The position numbers and the translations under genes are program-made. A DNA stretch of 55,729 nt from an uncultured Lachnospiraceae bacterium (GTDB lineage Bacteria > Bacillota > Clostridia > Lachnospirales > Lachnospiraceae), in assembly GCA_902761585.1 (NCBI GenBank), contig CACWKX010000015.1, positions 1 to 55,729 on the forward strand, written 5' to 3'. Shown here in pieces: positions 42,469-50,670 of this stretch. The notes under the pieces were generated by a model that saw nothing but the letters and a program-made list of their open reading frames with translations, did not search any database and was not told the DNA's origin. Each line of letters begins with the position of its first letter. Position 1 is the first letter of the stretch.

Positions 42469-42604
42469 TCGTCAGAGCGTGGCTGATATTCAGAGATTGG
42501 AAGGCTGGCGCGGGGAACTGCGCCGGGACAGCAGGACAACGGAACGGGCTGATCGTCAGAGCGTGACTATAATTCAGAGATTGGAAGGCTGGCGCGGGGA
42601 ACTG
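42421..42604. repeat. 84-bp tandem repeat overlapping the VanZ-like gene 3' end
   Basis: Copies begin at 42421, 42505 and 42589 (the last partial), each starting CTGGCGCGG. The first copy encodes the VanZ-like C-terminus and stop; the second is noncoding and almost identical over its second part. Period is exactly 84 bp. Confidence 0.85.
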
Positions 42605-42628
42605 AACCGGCACGGGGGAGAGATTCAG

Positions 42629-42946
42629 ATGGCAAAGACATATACGTATAAGGTCCACCCGAGGGCAGGAAGGAAGGGTGTTGTGAGCGTGGTGCTCTCA
42701 GGCATCACAATCATCCTGTTCCTGGGACTTCTGACAGCCTGTACGGTGTTGAAGGGGCAGGCGGGCCTGTGGGCAGGAGCGGTCGGTTTTTCAGGCATGA
42801 TGGCAGCCCTTTCCGGTGTGATCATTGGGCTGAGGAGCTTTCGTGACAGACAGCCGTCCTATGGGTTCAGCAAGACGGGGACGATCATCAATGGAATTAT
42901 GGTGGCCGTCTGGTTTATCCTGTTCTGCCGGGGGCTTGCCGCCTGA
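42629..42946 (+). CDS. DUF6142-like small membrane protein
   Basis: 105 aa from ATG 42629, chosen because GGGGGAG lies 8 nt before it; the longer in-frame start at 42479 reads through the 84-bp repeat and is not credible. Three membrane segments: VVSVVLSGITIILFLGLL, WAGAVGFSGMMAALSGVII and IINGIMVAVWFILFC. It resembles DUF6142 proteins of Lachnospiraceae. Function unknown. Confidence 0.75.
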   Translation: MAKTYTYKVHPRAGRKGVVSVVLSGITIILFLGLLTACTVLKGQAGLWAGAVGFSGMMAALSGVIIGLRSFRDRQPSYGFSKTGTIINGIMVAVWFILFCRGLAA

Positions 42947-42952
42947 GAGGGC

Positions 42953-43137
42953 GACGGCAGGATCTCTCAGGCAGCAGACTGGTTCAGCTGACGGCAGGAC
43001 ATTTCAGCCGGCAGACCGATTCGGCTGGCGGCAGGATCCCTCAGGCAGCAGACCGGTTTGGCTGACGGCAGGACACTTCAGCCGGCAGACTGGTTCGGCT
43101 GGCGGAAGGATGCATCCGGCAGCGGACTGGTTCAGCC
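42953..43137. repeat. 37-bp tandem repeat, five copies
   Basis: Copies start at 42953, 42990, 43027, 43064 and 43101 and begin G(A/G)CGGCAGGA. Odd and even copies alternate in sequence (TCTCAGGCAGCAG versus TTTCAGCCGGCAG), so the real unit is a 74-bp dimer. No spacers, so not CRISPR. Confidence 0.85.
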
Positions 43138-43185
43138 TGCGGGATATTCCGGCTGACGGCAGTACATGAAGATGAGGAAAGAGAT

Positions 43186-45381
43186 ATGGGAAATATCTGG
43201 GCAGATTATGACGCGATCGACCTCTGCGAGGAGCGGTACGGGCTGGCGGAGGGCCGGATCCGGGAAATTGCAGCGGAGCTTGGGGCTGCAGAGACGAATT
43301 CTACAGCCGGAGAAGGGAAAGAGACCGGTATGCCGGGAGCGGATCCGAATGCCGCCCATCCGCTTCCGGAGGCATTCAAGGCTTTTTTCAGAGACACCGC
43401 GTCCTTTATCGCGGAGCTGTGCGGGATCAGAGCCAGCCTGAAGAGCGGGGACTATGACAGCCATCCGGAGAAGTGGCCGGAAATGAACAGGCGGATGTAT
43501 GAGGATATCCTCCCGGACCATTATGAGCAGAGCTTTGCAAATCCCGCCTGTGCAGAACGCATGCTTGGTGCTGATTTCGGTTCTCTTCTGTGCTTTCTGT
43601 ACACGCAGGAGCGCGGACTGATCGCCTATGTGTTCGAAGACAAGGTGGAGGAGCTGGCCGCGCACATGGAGCTCTTCATTCAGGTGTACGGGCTGTTTGC
43701 GGAAGGACTGCCGAAGCCGGAGGATGTCCGGGAGACGCTGTACTGGTTTGAGAGCGACAACACGGATGTGATTCTCAGAAACCGCATCCGGGGGCAGATC
43801 GATCCGGCCTGTGACGATGCTGTTTATACATTGATGACACTCGATACCAACGATCCGTCATCCCTTTACAGGAGCGGAGAGTATATTACGGAAAACGAGC
43901 TGAGAACGTTCCGGTATCTGGCATCGCTCCCGGAAGCGGAAATCCAGCGGATGGCAGATACATTCACAGAAGGATACCGGGAAGGCTTCATTCTTGGTGA
44001 GAAACCGCTGTATAAAAAGCGGACGGTCTCGCTGATCTATCATGTGGGATTTGAACGGATGATGCAGGCAGCGGTCCGGAATTTCCTGAAAATGGGGCTG
44101 CGTCCGACCATTGTCCGCTGCGGGGTGTCTGCCGTGACGGGGATGTCAAGGACCGGAGGCTTTACAGGAGCGTCCCCGAATCCGCAGTATGATTATGATC
44201 ACCGCGAGGATGCGGCGCTGTTTCTCGATTCCCGGTTTGTGGAGCGGAAGCTCGAAGTGACGGAGGCGGTGTACGGCGAATTCCTTGAGCAGGCACACCG
44301 GTACGGCGGCCCTGCTGTGCTGGAGGTCTTCGGAGAACCTCCGTTTGACCCGGTCTCGAAGAAGGAGGCGCTGAAATATTCGGAGAAGCAGCAGGCGCTT
44401 TCCGTAAAGCTGAAAAATGAGACGGCGCGTATCGTCAATGATGCCATCTACGGGCAGGAACGCTCCTTTACGATCATTTCGTTCCCGGTTCCGACGATCG
44501 ACGAAGAGCGATATGAGGAGATCTTCCGTGAGACGATGAAGGTCAACACCCTGGATGCGAAGAAATACAGTGCGATTCAGCAGGTAATGATCGATACGCT
44601 TGACAAGGGAACGAAGGTTCACATTCTCGGGAGGGGTAAGAACCGCACGGATCTGACGGTGCAGCTGTGGAGGCTTCAGGATCCGGCGCAGGAGACCATC
44701 TTTGAGAACTGCGGTGCGGATGTCAACATTCCGGTGGGCGAGGTGTTCACATCTCCGGTTCTGAAGGGGACGGACGGCGTGCTGTTTGTCAGCCAGGTCT
44801 ATCTGCAGGGACTGAGCTTCCGGGATCTGGAGCTTCATTTCAAGGACGGCTGCATCACCGATTATTCCTGCTCCAACTTCGAGACGGAGGAGGAAAACCG
44901 GGCATACATCGAGGAAAACATCCTGTTCCATCACAAGACGCTGCCGATGGGGGAGTTTGCGATCGGGACCAACACGACCGCCTACGCGATGATCCAGAAG
45001 TACCAGATCGGACCGAAGATGGACATTCTGATCGCAGAGAAGACAGGACCGCACTTTGCGGTAGGCGATACCTGCTACAGCTGGGATGAGGACAATGTGA
45101 CGCGCAACCCGGATGGGAAGAAGATCGTCGCCCGGGAGAATGATTTCTCGAGGCTCCGGAAGGAGGATCCCTCGAAGGCTTACTTCAACTGTCATACGGA
45201 CATCACGATTCCCTATGAGGAGCTGGGGCTGATCGAGGTGGAGAACGAGGATGGAAGCTGGAGACAGGCGGTGATCCGGGACGGCCGGTTTGTGCTGGAG
45301 GGAACGGAGGAACTGAACGGACCCCTTGACATGGATGCATCAGGCATGGCTTGCGAAAGCGACCCAATTAAGGTAGGATAA
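43186..45381 (+). CDS. M29-family aminopeptidase with long N-terminal extension
   Basis: 731 aa; classical M29 enzymes are about 410 aa. The C-terminal part (about residues 280-731) has M29 motifs: GRGKNRTDLTVQLW, NIPVGEVFTSPVLKGTDG with the metal-binding Glu, HHKTLPMGEFAIGTNT, and KTGPHFAVGDTCYSW with His and Asp. The first 270 residues are mostly helical and unlike M29; they contain Trp/Tyr-rich stretches but no motif I recognise. No signal peptide, so cytoplasmic. ATG 43186 has AAAGAG upstream. It is followed closely by purE. Confidence 0.88.
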   Translation: MGNIWADYDAIDLCEERYGLAEGRIREIAAELGAAETNSTAGEGKETGMPGADPNAAHPLPEAFKAFFRDTASFIAELCGIRASLKSGDYDSHPEKWPEMNRRMYEDILPDHYEQSFANPACAERMLGADFGSLLCFLYTQERGLIAYVFEDKVEELAAHMELFIQVYGLFAEGLPKPEDVRETLYWFESDNTDVILRNRIRGQIDPACDDAVYTLMTLDTNDPSSLYRSGEYITENELRTFRYLASLPEAEIQRMADTFTEGYREGFILGEKPLYKKRTVSLIYHVGFERMMQAAVRNFLKMGLRPTIVRCGVSAVTGMSRTGGFTGASPNPQYDYDHREDAALFLDSRFVERKLEVTEAVYGEFLEQAHRYGGPAVLEVFGEPPFDPVSKKEALKYSEKQQALSVKLKNETARIVNDAIYGQERSFTIISFPVPTIDEERYEEIFRETMKVNTLDAKKYSAIQQVMIDTLDKGTKVHILGRGKNRTDLTVQLWRLQDPAQETIFENCGADVNIPVGEVFTSPVLKGTDGVLFVSQVYLQGLSFRDLELHFKDGCITDYSCSNFETEEENRAYIEENILFHHKTLPMGEFAIGTNTTAYAMIQKYQIGPKMDILIAEKTGPHFAVGDTCYSWDEDNVTRNPDGKKIVARENDFSRLRKEDPSKAYFNCHTDITIPYEELGLIEVENEDGSWRQAVIRDGRFVLEGTEELNGPLDMDASGMACESDPIKVG

Positions 45382-45410
45382 AGCGGTAAAAAATCAGGAG
45401 GAGACGGAAG

Positions 45411-45917
45411 ATGGAGAAGCCGGTTGTCGGAATTGTGATGGGCAGTGATTCAGATCTGCCAGTCATGTCGAAAGCTGCGGCGATTCTGGAAGAATTCGGA
45501 GTCCCGTATGAGATGAGAGTCATATCCGCTCACAGGGAGCCGGATGTGTTCTTTGAGTACGCAAAGGGCGCGGAGGCAAGAGGCCTGAAGGTGATCATCG
45601 CCGGTGCCGGCATGGCAGCCCATCTGCCGGGAATGTGCGCGGCGCTGTTCCCGCTGCCGGTCATCGGTGTCCCTCTTTACTCAAAGACGCTGGGCGGGGA
45701 GGACAGCCTGTACTCGATCCTCCAGATGCCGTCCGGCATTCCGGTTGCAACGGTTGCAATCGACGGAACAAAGAATGCGGCGCTTCTCGCCGTCCGGATG
45801 CTGGCAATCAGCAATCCGGAACTTCTGGAAAAGCTGAAGGCATATGCCGGAAAGCAGTGTGAAGCCGTTCAGAAGAAGGATGCAAGGCTGCAGGAAGTCG
45901 GGTACAAGGAGTACTGA
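45411..45917 (+). CDS. purE: 5-(carboxyamino)imidazole ribonucleotide mutase
   Basis: 168 aa. It moves CO2 in purine synthesis (N5-CAIR to CAIR). The signature [13 protein letters not shown] is at the N-terminus, followed by [23 protein letters not shown] and [14 protein letters not shown], all typical. AGGAGG lies 7-8 nt before the ATG. First of four pur genes. Confidence 0.95.
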   Translation: MEKPVVGIVMGSDSDLPVMSKAAAILEEFGVPYEMRVISAHREPDVFFEYAKGAEARGLKVIIAGAGMAAHLPGMCAALFPLPVIGVPLYSKTLGGEDSLYSILQMPSGIPVATVAIDGTKNAALLAVRMLAISNPELLEKLKAYAGKQCEAVQKKDARLQEVGYKEY

Positions 45918-45997
45918 GGCTGGATTCTGCCCAGGTGAAGGAGAGCTGCGGCAGGTTATCAGCAGGATGTGAGCTGGAACGCGGGATAGGGGGCTTT

Positions 45998-47026
45998 ATG
46001 GATTACAGAAGCGCAGGGGTTGACATCGAGGCAGGGTATGAATCTGTCAGACTGATGAAGCAGTTTGTCGCACGCACCATGAGACCGGAGGTCATGACCG
46101 ACCTTGGCGGTTTTTCAGGTGCCTTTTCGATGGATGCGGTGAAGGGAATGGAACATCCGACGCTTCTGTCCGGGACGGACGGTGTCGGAACGAAGCTGAA
46201 GCTGGCCTTCGTGATGGACCGCCATGATACAGTTGGAATCGACTGTGTCGCGATGTGTGTCAATGACGTGGCCTGCGCAGGCGGCGAGCCGCTGTTTTTC
46301 CTGGACTATATCGCGTGCGGGAAGAATAACCCGGAGAAGATTGCGAAGATTGTTTCCGGCGTGGCGGAGGGCTGCGTGCAGTCCGGCTCGGCGCTGATCG
46401 GCGGCGAGACGGCAGAGATGCCGGGCTTCTATCCGGAGAATGAATATGACCTGGCCGGCTTCTCGGTCGGTGTGGCAGATAAAAAGGATCTGATCACAGG
46501 CGCGGACATCCGGCCGGGCGATGTGCTGGTGGGGATTGCTTCCTCCGGCGTGCACAGCAACGGCTTCTCTCTGGTGCGCTCCGTCTTTTCCTGCGACGAG
46601 AAGACGCTGGGAACCTATCATGAATCGCTCGGCGCGACGCTGGGGGAGGTGCTCCTGCGCCCGACGAAGATCTATGTGAAGGCGCTTCGGAGCGTGAAGG
46701 ACGCGGGCGTAAGAATCAAGGGCTGCAGCCATGTGACGGGCGGCGGGTTCTATGAGAATGTGCCGCGCATGCTGCCGGATGGCGTGAAGGCTGTCATTCG
46801 GAAGGACAGCTACGAGGTTCCGCCGATCTTCCGCCTTCTCCAGAAGGAGGGGGAGATCTCCGGGAAGATCATGTACAACACCTTCAATATGGGCATCGGC
46901 ATGGTGCTCGCCCTGGATCCGAAGGATGCGGATGCGGCGATTGAGGCAGTCGGTCGTGCAGGCGAGCGTGCGTATGTCATCGGAACGGTGGAGGAAAGTT
47001 CGCAGAAGTGCGCGGAGGTCATCTGA
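45998..47026 (+). CDS. purM: Phosphoribosylformylglycinamidine cyclo-ligase (AIR synthetase)
   Basis: 342 aa from ATG 45998, chosen because AGGGGG lies just upstream and this gives the normal family N-terminus [13 protein letters not shown]. The enzyme makes AIR using ATP. Seen: [40 protein letters not shown] and [18 protein letters not shown]. Follows purE by 80 nt. Confidence 0.95.
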   Translation: MDYRSAGVDIEAGYESVRLMKQFVARTMRPEVMTDLGGFSGAFSMDAVKGMEHPTLLSGTDGVGTKLKLAFVMDRHDTVGIDCVAMCVNDVACAGGEPLFFLDYIACGKNNPEKIAKIVSGVAEGCVQSGSALIGGETAEMPGFYPENEYDLAGFSVGVADKKDLITGADIRPGDVLVGIASSGVHSNGFSLVRSVFSCDEKTLGTYHESLGATLGEVLLRPTKIYVKALRSVKDAGVRIKGCSHVTGGGFYENVPRMLPDGVKAVIRKDSYEVPPIFRLLQKEGEISGKIMYNTFNMGIGMVLALDPKDADAAIEAVGRAGERAYVIGTVEESSQKCAEVI

Positions 47027-47170
47027 ACAGCCTGAAAATCAGGCAGGGGATGACCGGTCAAGCCTGGGAAAAGTGATATCAGTTCGTGCCGGCGGCCGTC
47101 CTTGCTGAGCAGGAGTATGGACAAGGCAGGGATGACAGCGGGCGGCTGAGGGAACGGGAAGGAGACGGCA

Positions 47171-47836
47171 GTGTTCAGAATAGCGGTGCTGGTGTCCGGA
47201 GGCGGGACGAACCTGCAGGCCATCATCGATGCCATCGATCAGGGAATCATCAAAGACACAGAGATCGCGCTTGTCCTGTCCAACAATGAGGGCGCCTTTG
47301 CGCTGGAGCGGGCACGCAGGCGCGGGATTCCGGCGACGGTTGTTTCACCGAAGTCATATGCATCCAGAGCAGCCTTCAACGAGGCGCTTCTGGACTGCGT
47401 GCGGGAGCATAGGCCGGATCTGGTCGTGCTGGCCGGATTTCTCTGCGCGATTCCGGATGAGATGGTTGAGGCGTACAGAAACAGAATCATCAACATCCAT
47501 CCGTCCCTGATTCCGTCCTTCTGCGGAAAGGGCTATTATGGGCTGAAGGTCCACGAGGCCGCGCTTGAGCGCGGCGTGAAGATCTCGGGGGCTACCGTTC
47601 ATTTTGTGGACAGCGGGACCGATACAGGACCGATTATCATGCAGAAGGCGGTCACCGTGCTTCCGGATGACACGCCGAAGTCGCTTCAGCTGAGGATCAT
47701 GGAGCAGGCCGAGTGGAAAATTCTGCCGAGAGTGATTGATCTGATCGCGCACGGGAAGGTGAAGGTGGACGGCCGGAAGGTGACCGTCCTGGAGCAGGAT
47801 GAGGGAAGCTGTTCTCAGAAAGGGAGCCAGGTATGA
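47171..47836 (+). CDS. purN: Phosphoribosylglycinamide formyltransferase
   Basis: 221 aa from GTG 47171, with AAGGAG 6 nt upstream. It transfers a formyl group from 10-formyl-THF to GAR. Seen: VLVSGGGTNLQAIID, AGFLCAIPDEMV, NIHPSLIPSFCGKG (the catalytic His; PSFCGKG differs from the usual PSFPG) and SGATVHFVDSGTDTGPII with the catalytic Asp. Its stop overlaps the purD start. Confidence 0.94.
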   Translation: MFRIAVLVSGGGTNLQAIIDAIDQGIIKDTEIALVLSNNEGAFALERARRRGIPATVVSPKSYASRAAFNEALLDCVREHRPDLVVLAGFLCAIPDEMVEAYRNRIINIHPSLIPSFCGKGYYGLKVHEAALERGVKISGATVHFVDSGTDTGPIIMQKAVTVLPDDTPKSLQLRIMEQAEWKILPRVIDLIAHGKVKVDGRKVTVLEQDEGSCSQKGSQV

Positions 47837-49110
47837 AAATTCTGATTGTAGGCAGTGGCGGAAGAGAACATGCGCTTGCGTGGAAGATTTCGCAGAGCAA
47901 CAGGGTCGAAAAGATCTACTGTGCGCCGGGGAATGCCGGCATCGCAGAGCTTGCGGAGTGCGTGCCGATCGGTGCGATGGAGTTTGAAAAGCTGGCGGAC
48001 TTTGCCTGTGGGCATAAAATCGATCTGACAGTCATTGGCATGGACGATCCGCTTGTGGGCGGGATTGTCGATGTCTTCAGGGCCAGAGGGCTTCGTGTGT
48101 TCGGACCTGAGAAGAAGGCGGCGGTCCTGGAGGGAAGCAAGGCGTTCTCAAAGGATCTGATGAAGAAATACCACATTCCGACGGCTGCGTATGAGACCTT
48201 TTCGGACAAGGAAGCCGCCATCGGATATTTAAAGACAAAGGCGTCCTTCCCGATTGTCCTGAAGGCATCCGGTCTTGCGCTCGGCAAGGGCGTTTTGATC
48301 TGCCAGAACCTGGAGGAAGCGCTCCGCGGCGCGGAAGAGATCATGGGCGAAAGAAAGTTCGGCGATGCCGGCAGCCAGATGGTCATCGAGGAGTTCATGA
48401 CCGGCCATGAGGTTTCTGTCCTGACCTTCTGTGACGGGAAGACCTTCCGGGAGATGTCCTCCTCGCAGGACTACAAGCGCGCCGGGGACAACGACACCGG
48501 ACTCAACACAGGCGGGATGGGGAATATCTCCCCGAGCCCGTTCTATACCGATGAGGTCCGTGCCTTTTGCGAGGAGAAGATCTTCCAGCCGACCGTGGAC
48601 GCGATGCGGGCGGAGGGAAGAGCATTTGTCGGTGTCATCTTTTTTGGCCTTATGCTGACGAAGGACGGGCCGAAGGTGCTGGAGTACAACTGTCGTTTCG
48701 GCGACCCGGAGGCGCAGGTCATTCTCCCGCGGATGGAGAACGATATTGTCGATGTCTTTGAGGCCTGCATTGATGGGCGGCTGGATCAGGTTGAGCTGAA
48801 GTTCAGAGACGAGGCTGCCGTCTGCGTCATCCTTGCGTCCGGCGGCTATCCGGTGAAGTACAAAAAAGGGCTTCCGATCAGCGGACTTGAGCATTTCCGT
48901 GGAAAGGAAGGCTGCTGGTGCTTTCATTCCGGAACTGCGGAACAGGATGGACAGGTGGTCACCAATGGCGGAAGGGTGCTGGGGATCACAGCGCTTGGAA
49001 GGGATCTCAAAGAGGCGCGGGAGCGCGCCTACAAGGCTGTCTCCGAGGTCAGCTTTGAGGATGAGACGTATCGCAGGGATATTGGCAAGAAAGAGATAAT
49101 GGGGGAATAA
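47833..49110 (+). CDS. purD: Phosphoribosylamine--glycine ligase
   Basis: 425 aa. It makes GAR from phosphoribosylamine, glycine and ATP. Seen: IVGSGGREHALAWK, VIGMDDPLVGG, LKASGLALGKGV and the ATP-grasp signature NCRFGDPEAQVILPR. It overlaps purN by 4 nt (ATGA). purF, purH and purL are not in the window. Confidence 0.95.
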   Translation: MKILIVGSGGREHALAWKISQSNRVEKIYCAPGNAGIAELAECVPIGAMEFEKLADFACGHKIDLTVIGMDDPLVGGIVDVFRARGLRVFGPEKKAAVLEGSKAFSKDLMKKYHIPTAAYETFSDKEAAIGYLKTKASFPIVLKASGLALGKGVLICQNLEEALRGAEEIMGERKFGDAGSQMVIEEFMTGHEVSVLTFCDGKTFREMSSSQDYKRAGDNDTGLNTGGMGNISPSPFYTDEVRAFCEEKIFQPTVDAMRAEGRAFVGVIFFGLMLTKDGPKVLEYNCRFGDPEAQVILPRMENDIVDVFEACIDGRLDQVELKFRDEAAVCVILASGGYPVKYKKGLPISGLEHFRGKEGCWCFHSGTAEQDGQVVTNGGRVLGITALGRDLKEARERAYKAVSEVSFEDETYRRDIGKKEIMGE

Positions 49111-49116
49111 ACAGAC

Positions 49117-50628
49117 ATGAAATGCGGACGGAAGACGGCCAGAGGGCTGATGGCGCTGGTTGCTGTCATCGTGCTGACATTCAGCATACAGCTGGCAGTG
49201 CGGGCGGAAGGCCAGAGCGATGACAATTCACTTTCCAGCCTTGGGATTACGACACAGGGTGTAACGGTAAGTCCTGATTTTTCATATGACCATCTGACCT
49301 ATGATGTGGTTGTCCCGGCAGGGACCACCGAGCTTGAGCTGGATCCGGTTCTGTCCAATCCGAACGCGACCATCAACAGCATTGATGGAACGACGCTTAC
49401 AAATGGATCCGGTACGGTCACCATCACGGTCACAGCTCCGAGCGGTGCCATGACGGCGTATACCCTGAACGTGACAACTGCAGCTGATACGAACGTGGAT
49501 CCGGCGACAGCCATCTCGGAGAAGGAATCCCAGCGCGCGTCTGAGACGCAGGCACAGACCCAGTCTGAGACGCAGCCGGTCACGGAGACAGAAGACGCGC
49601 GTTATGTCAAGGTGGACAAGAACACACTGAAGGACGCGGAGGATACCATTTCCAGGCTCCAGAGTGACCTGCAGGTGTACAAGGACAGAAGCCATACATT
49701 CACATATGTGATCTATGCGCTGATTGCAGGCTGCGTCGTTCTGCTGTTTCTGGTTGTGAATCTGCTGATCCGGAAGAAGGACATTGCTGCCGAGCTGAAT
49801 ACATACAAAAAGCCGCGGAAGCTTCCGGAGGGCTTCGATGACACCGGAGATGTGATCCCGCAGGATGGATGGCTGGATGATGAGCCGGATGAGAGGGCTT
49901 CGAGGAAACAGAAGAAGAATAAAAGAGGGATGACTGTCCCGAGCTACGGTGAGACGGATGATCTGATCATGGACGTTCCGCCAGTGGCACCGGGGGCGCG
50001 TCAGAACGCCCAGACATCTTGGACGCAGCAGCAGGTCGGAACTCCGGTCATGCCGCCGAAAGAATATACACCGTACAACGGATATGCGAAGACCGGCAGG
50101 CAGACGAAGCCGGCAGGCGGGAATGGAACGCAGGGCGCAGACAGCTCAGCCATGGATGAGACACGGCGCTACACTGTCCCGCAGCATGCGGAGGGGATGA
50201 AGAAGACTCCGGCACCGGGGGATCAGACGATTGTCCTTCCGGAAAAGAAGATGACAAGGGCGGAAAAGGCCGCTGCCAGAAAGGCAGAGAAGGAAGCCAG
50301 AAAGGCGAAGAAGGAAGAGCAGGAAAGCAGATGGAAGAAGGCCCCGGCGTCGGGAGAGAATCCGTATGCAGGCCAGCAGGGGTATCCGGGTGTAATGCCT
50401 GCCGGAACCAGCTGGACGTCACAGGGGCAGGTGCAGCCATCGAAGGCTCCGTTACAGCAGCCTCAGGCTCCGGTACAGCCATCGAAGGCTCCATCACAGC
50501 AGCCTCAGGCTCCGGTACAGCCGACCCAGGAACAGTCATCCGTACAGACGCAGAGTCAGCCGTCGCCTCGCCGTTTCAATCCGGATCAGAAGGAGGACGG
50601 TGTCAAGGTAGACATGATCGACCTGTAA
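49117..50628 (+). CDS. Membrane protein with cadherin-like beta-sandwich domain
   Basis: 503 aa. The N-terminus has a signal or anchor helix (LMALVAVIVLTFSIQLAV, cleaved near residue 27). A cadherin-like beta-sandwich domain follows (about 35-125: SSLGITTQGVTVSPDF, YDVVVPAG, AMTAYTLNV). After a coiled segment (EDTISRLQSDLQ) comes a membrane helix (about 193-215) and a long cytosolic tail rich in Lys, Pro and Gln. The tail ends in a 42-bp in-frame repeat (50434 and 50476) encoding QPSKAP-QQPQAPV. It starts 7 nt after purD. Function unknown. Confidence 0.78.
   Translation: MKCGRKTARGLMALVAVIVLTFSIQLAVRAEGQSDDNSLSSLGITTQGVTVSPDFSYDHLTYDVVVPAGTTELELDPVLSNPNATINSIDGTTLTNGSGTVTITVTAPSGAMTAYTLNVTTAADTNVDPATAISEKESQRASETQAQTQSETQPVTETEDARYVKVDKNTLKDAEDTISRLQSDLQVYKDRSHTFTYVIYALIAGCVVLLFLVVNLLIRKKDIAAELNTYKKPRKLPEGFDDTGDVIPQDGWLDDEPDERASRKQKKNKRGMTVPSYGETDDLIMDVPPVAPGARQNAQTSWTQQQVGTPVMPPKEYTPYNGYAKTGRQTKPAGGNGTQGADSSAMDETRRYTVPQHAEGMKKTPAPGDQTIVLPEKKMTRAEKAAARKAEKEARKAKKEEQESRWKKAPASGENPYAGQQGYPGVMPAGTSWTSQGQVQPSKAPLQQPQAPVQPSKAPSQQPQAPVQPTQEQSSVQTQSQPSPRRFNPDQKEDGVKVDMIDL
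50434..50517. repeat. 42-bp in-frame tandem repeat
   Basis: Two near-identical copies (50434 and 50476) encode QPSKAP(L/S)QQPQAPV. It lies in the Pro/Gln tail of the beta-sandwich membrane protein. Confidence 0.75.
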
Positions 50629-50670
50629 GTGTCAGAAAAGGGATCAGACAGGCAATCAGAAAGACAGAAT

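Noticed and set aside
42479..42628. Longer start for the DUF6142-like protein
   Set aside because: The added 50 residues are translated tandem repeat, while ATG 42629 has a strong ribosome site and gives the normal family N-terminus.
42953..43137. CRISPR array
   Set aside because: The 37-bp units are contiguous with no unique spacers, and there are no cas genes in the window.
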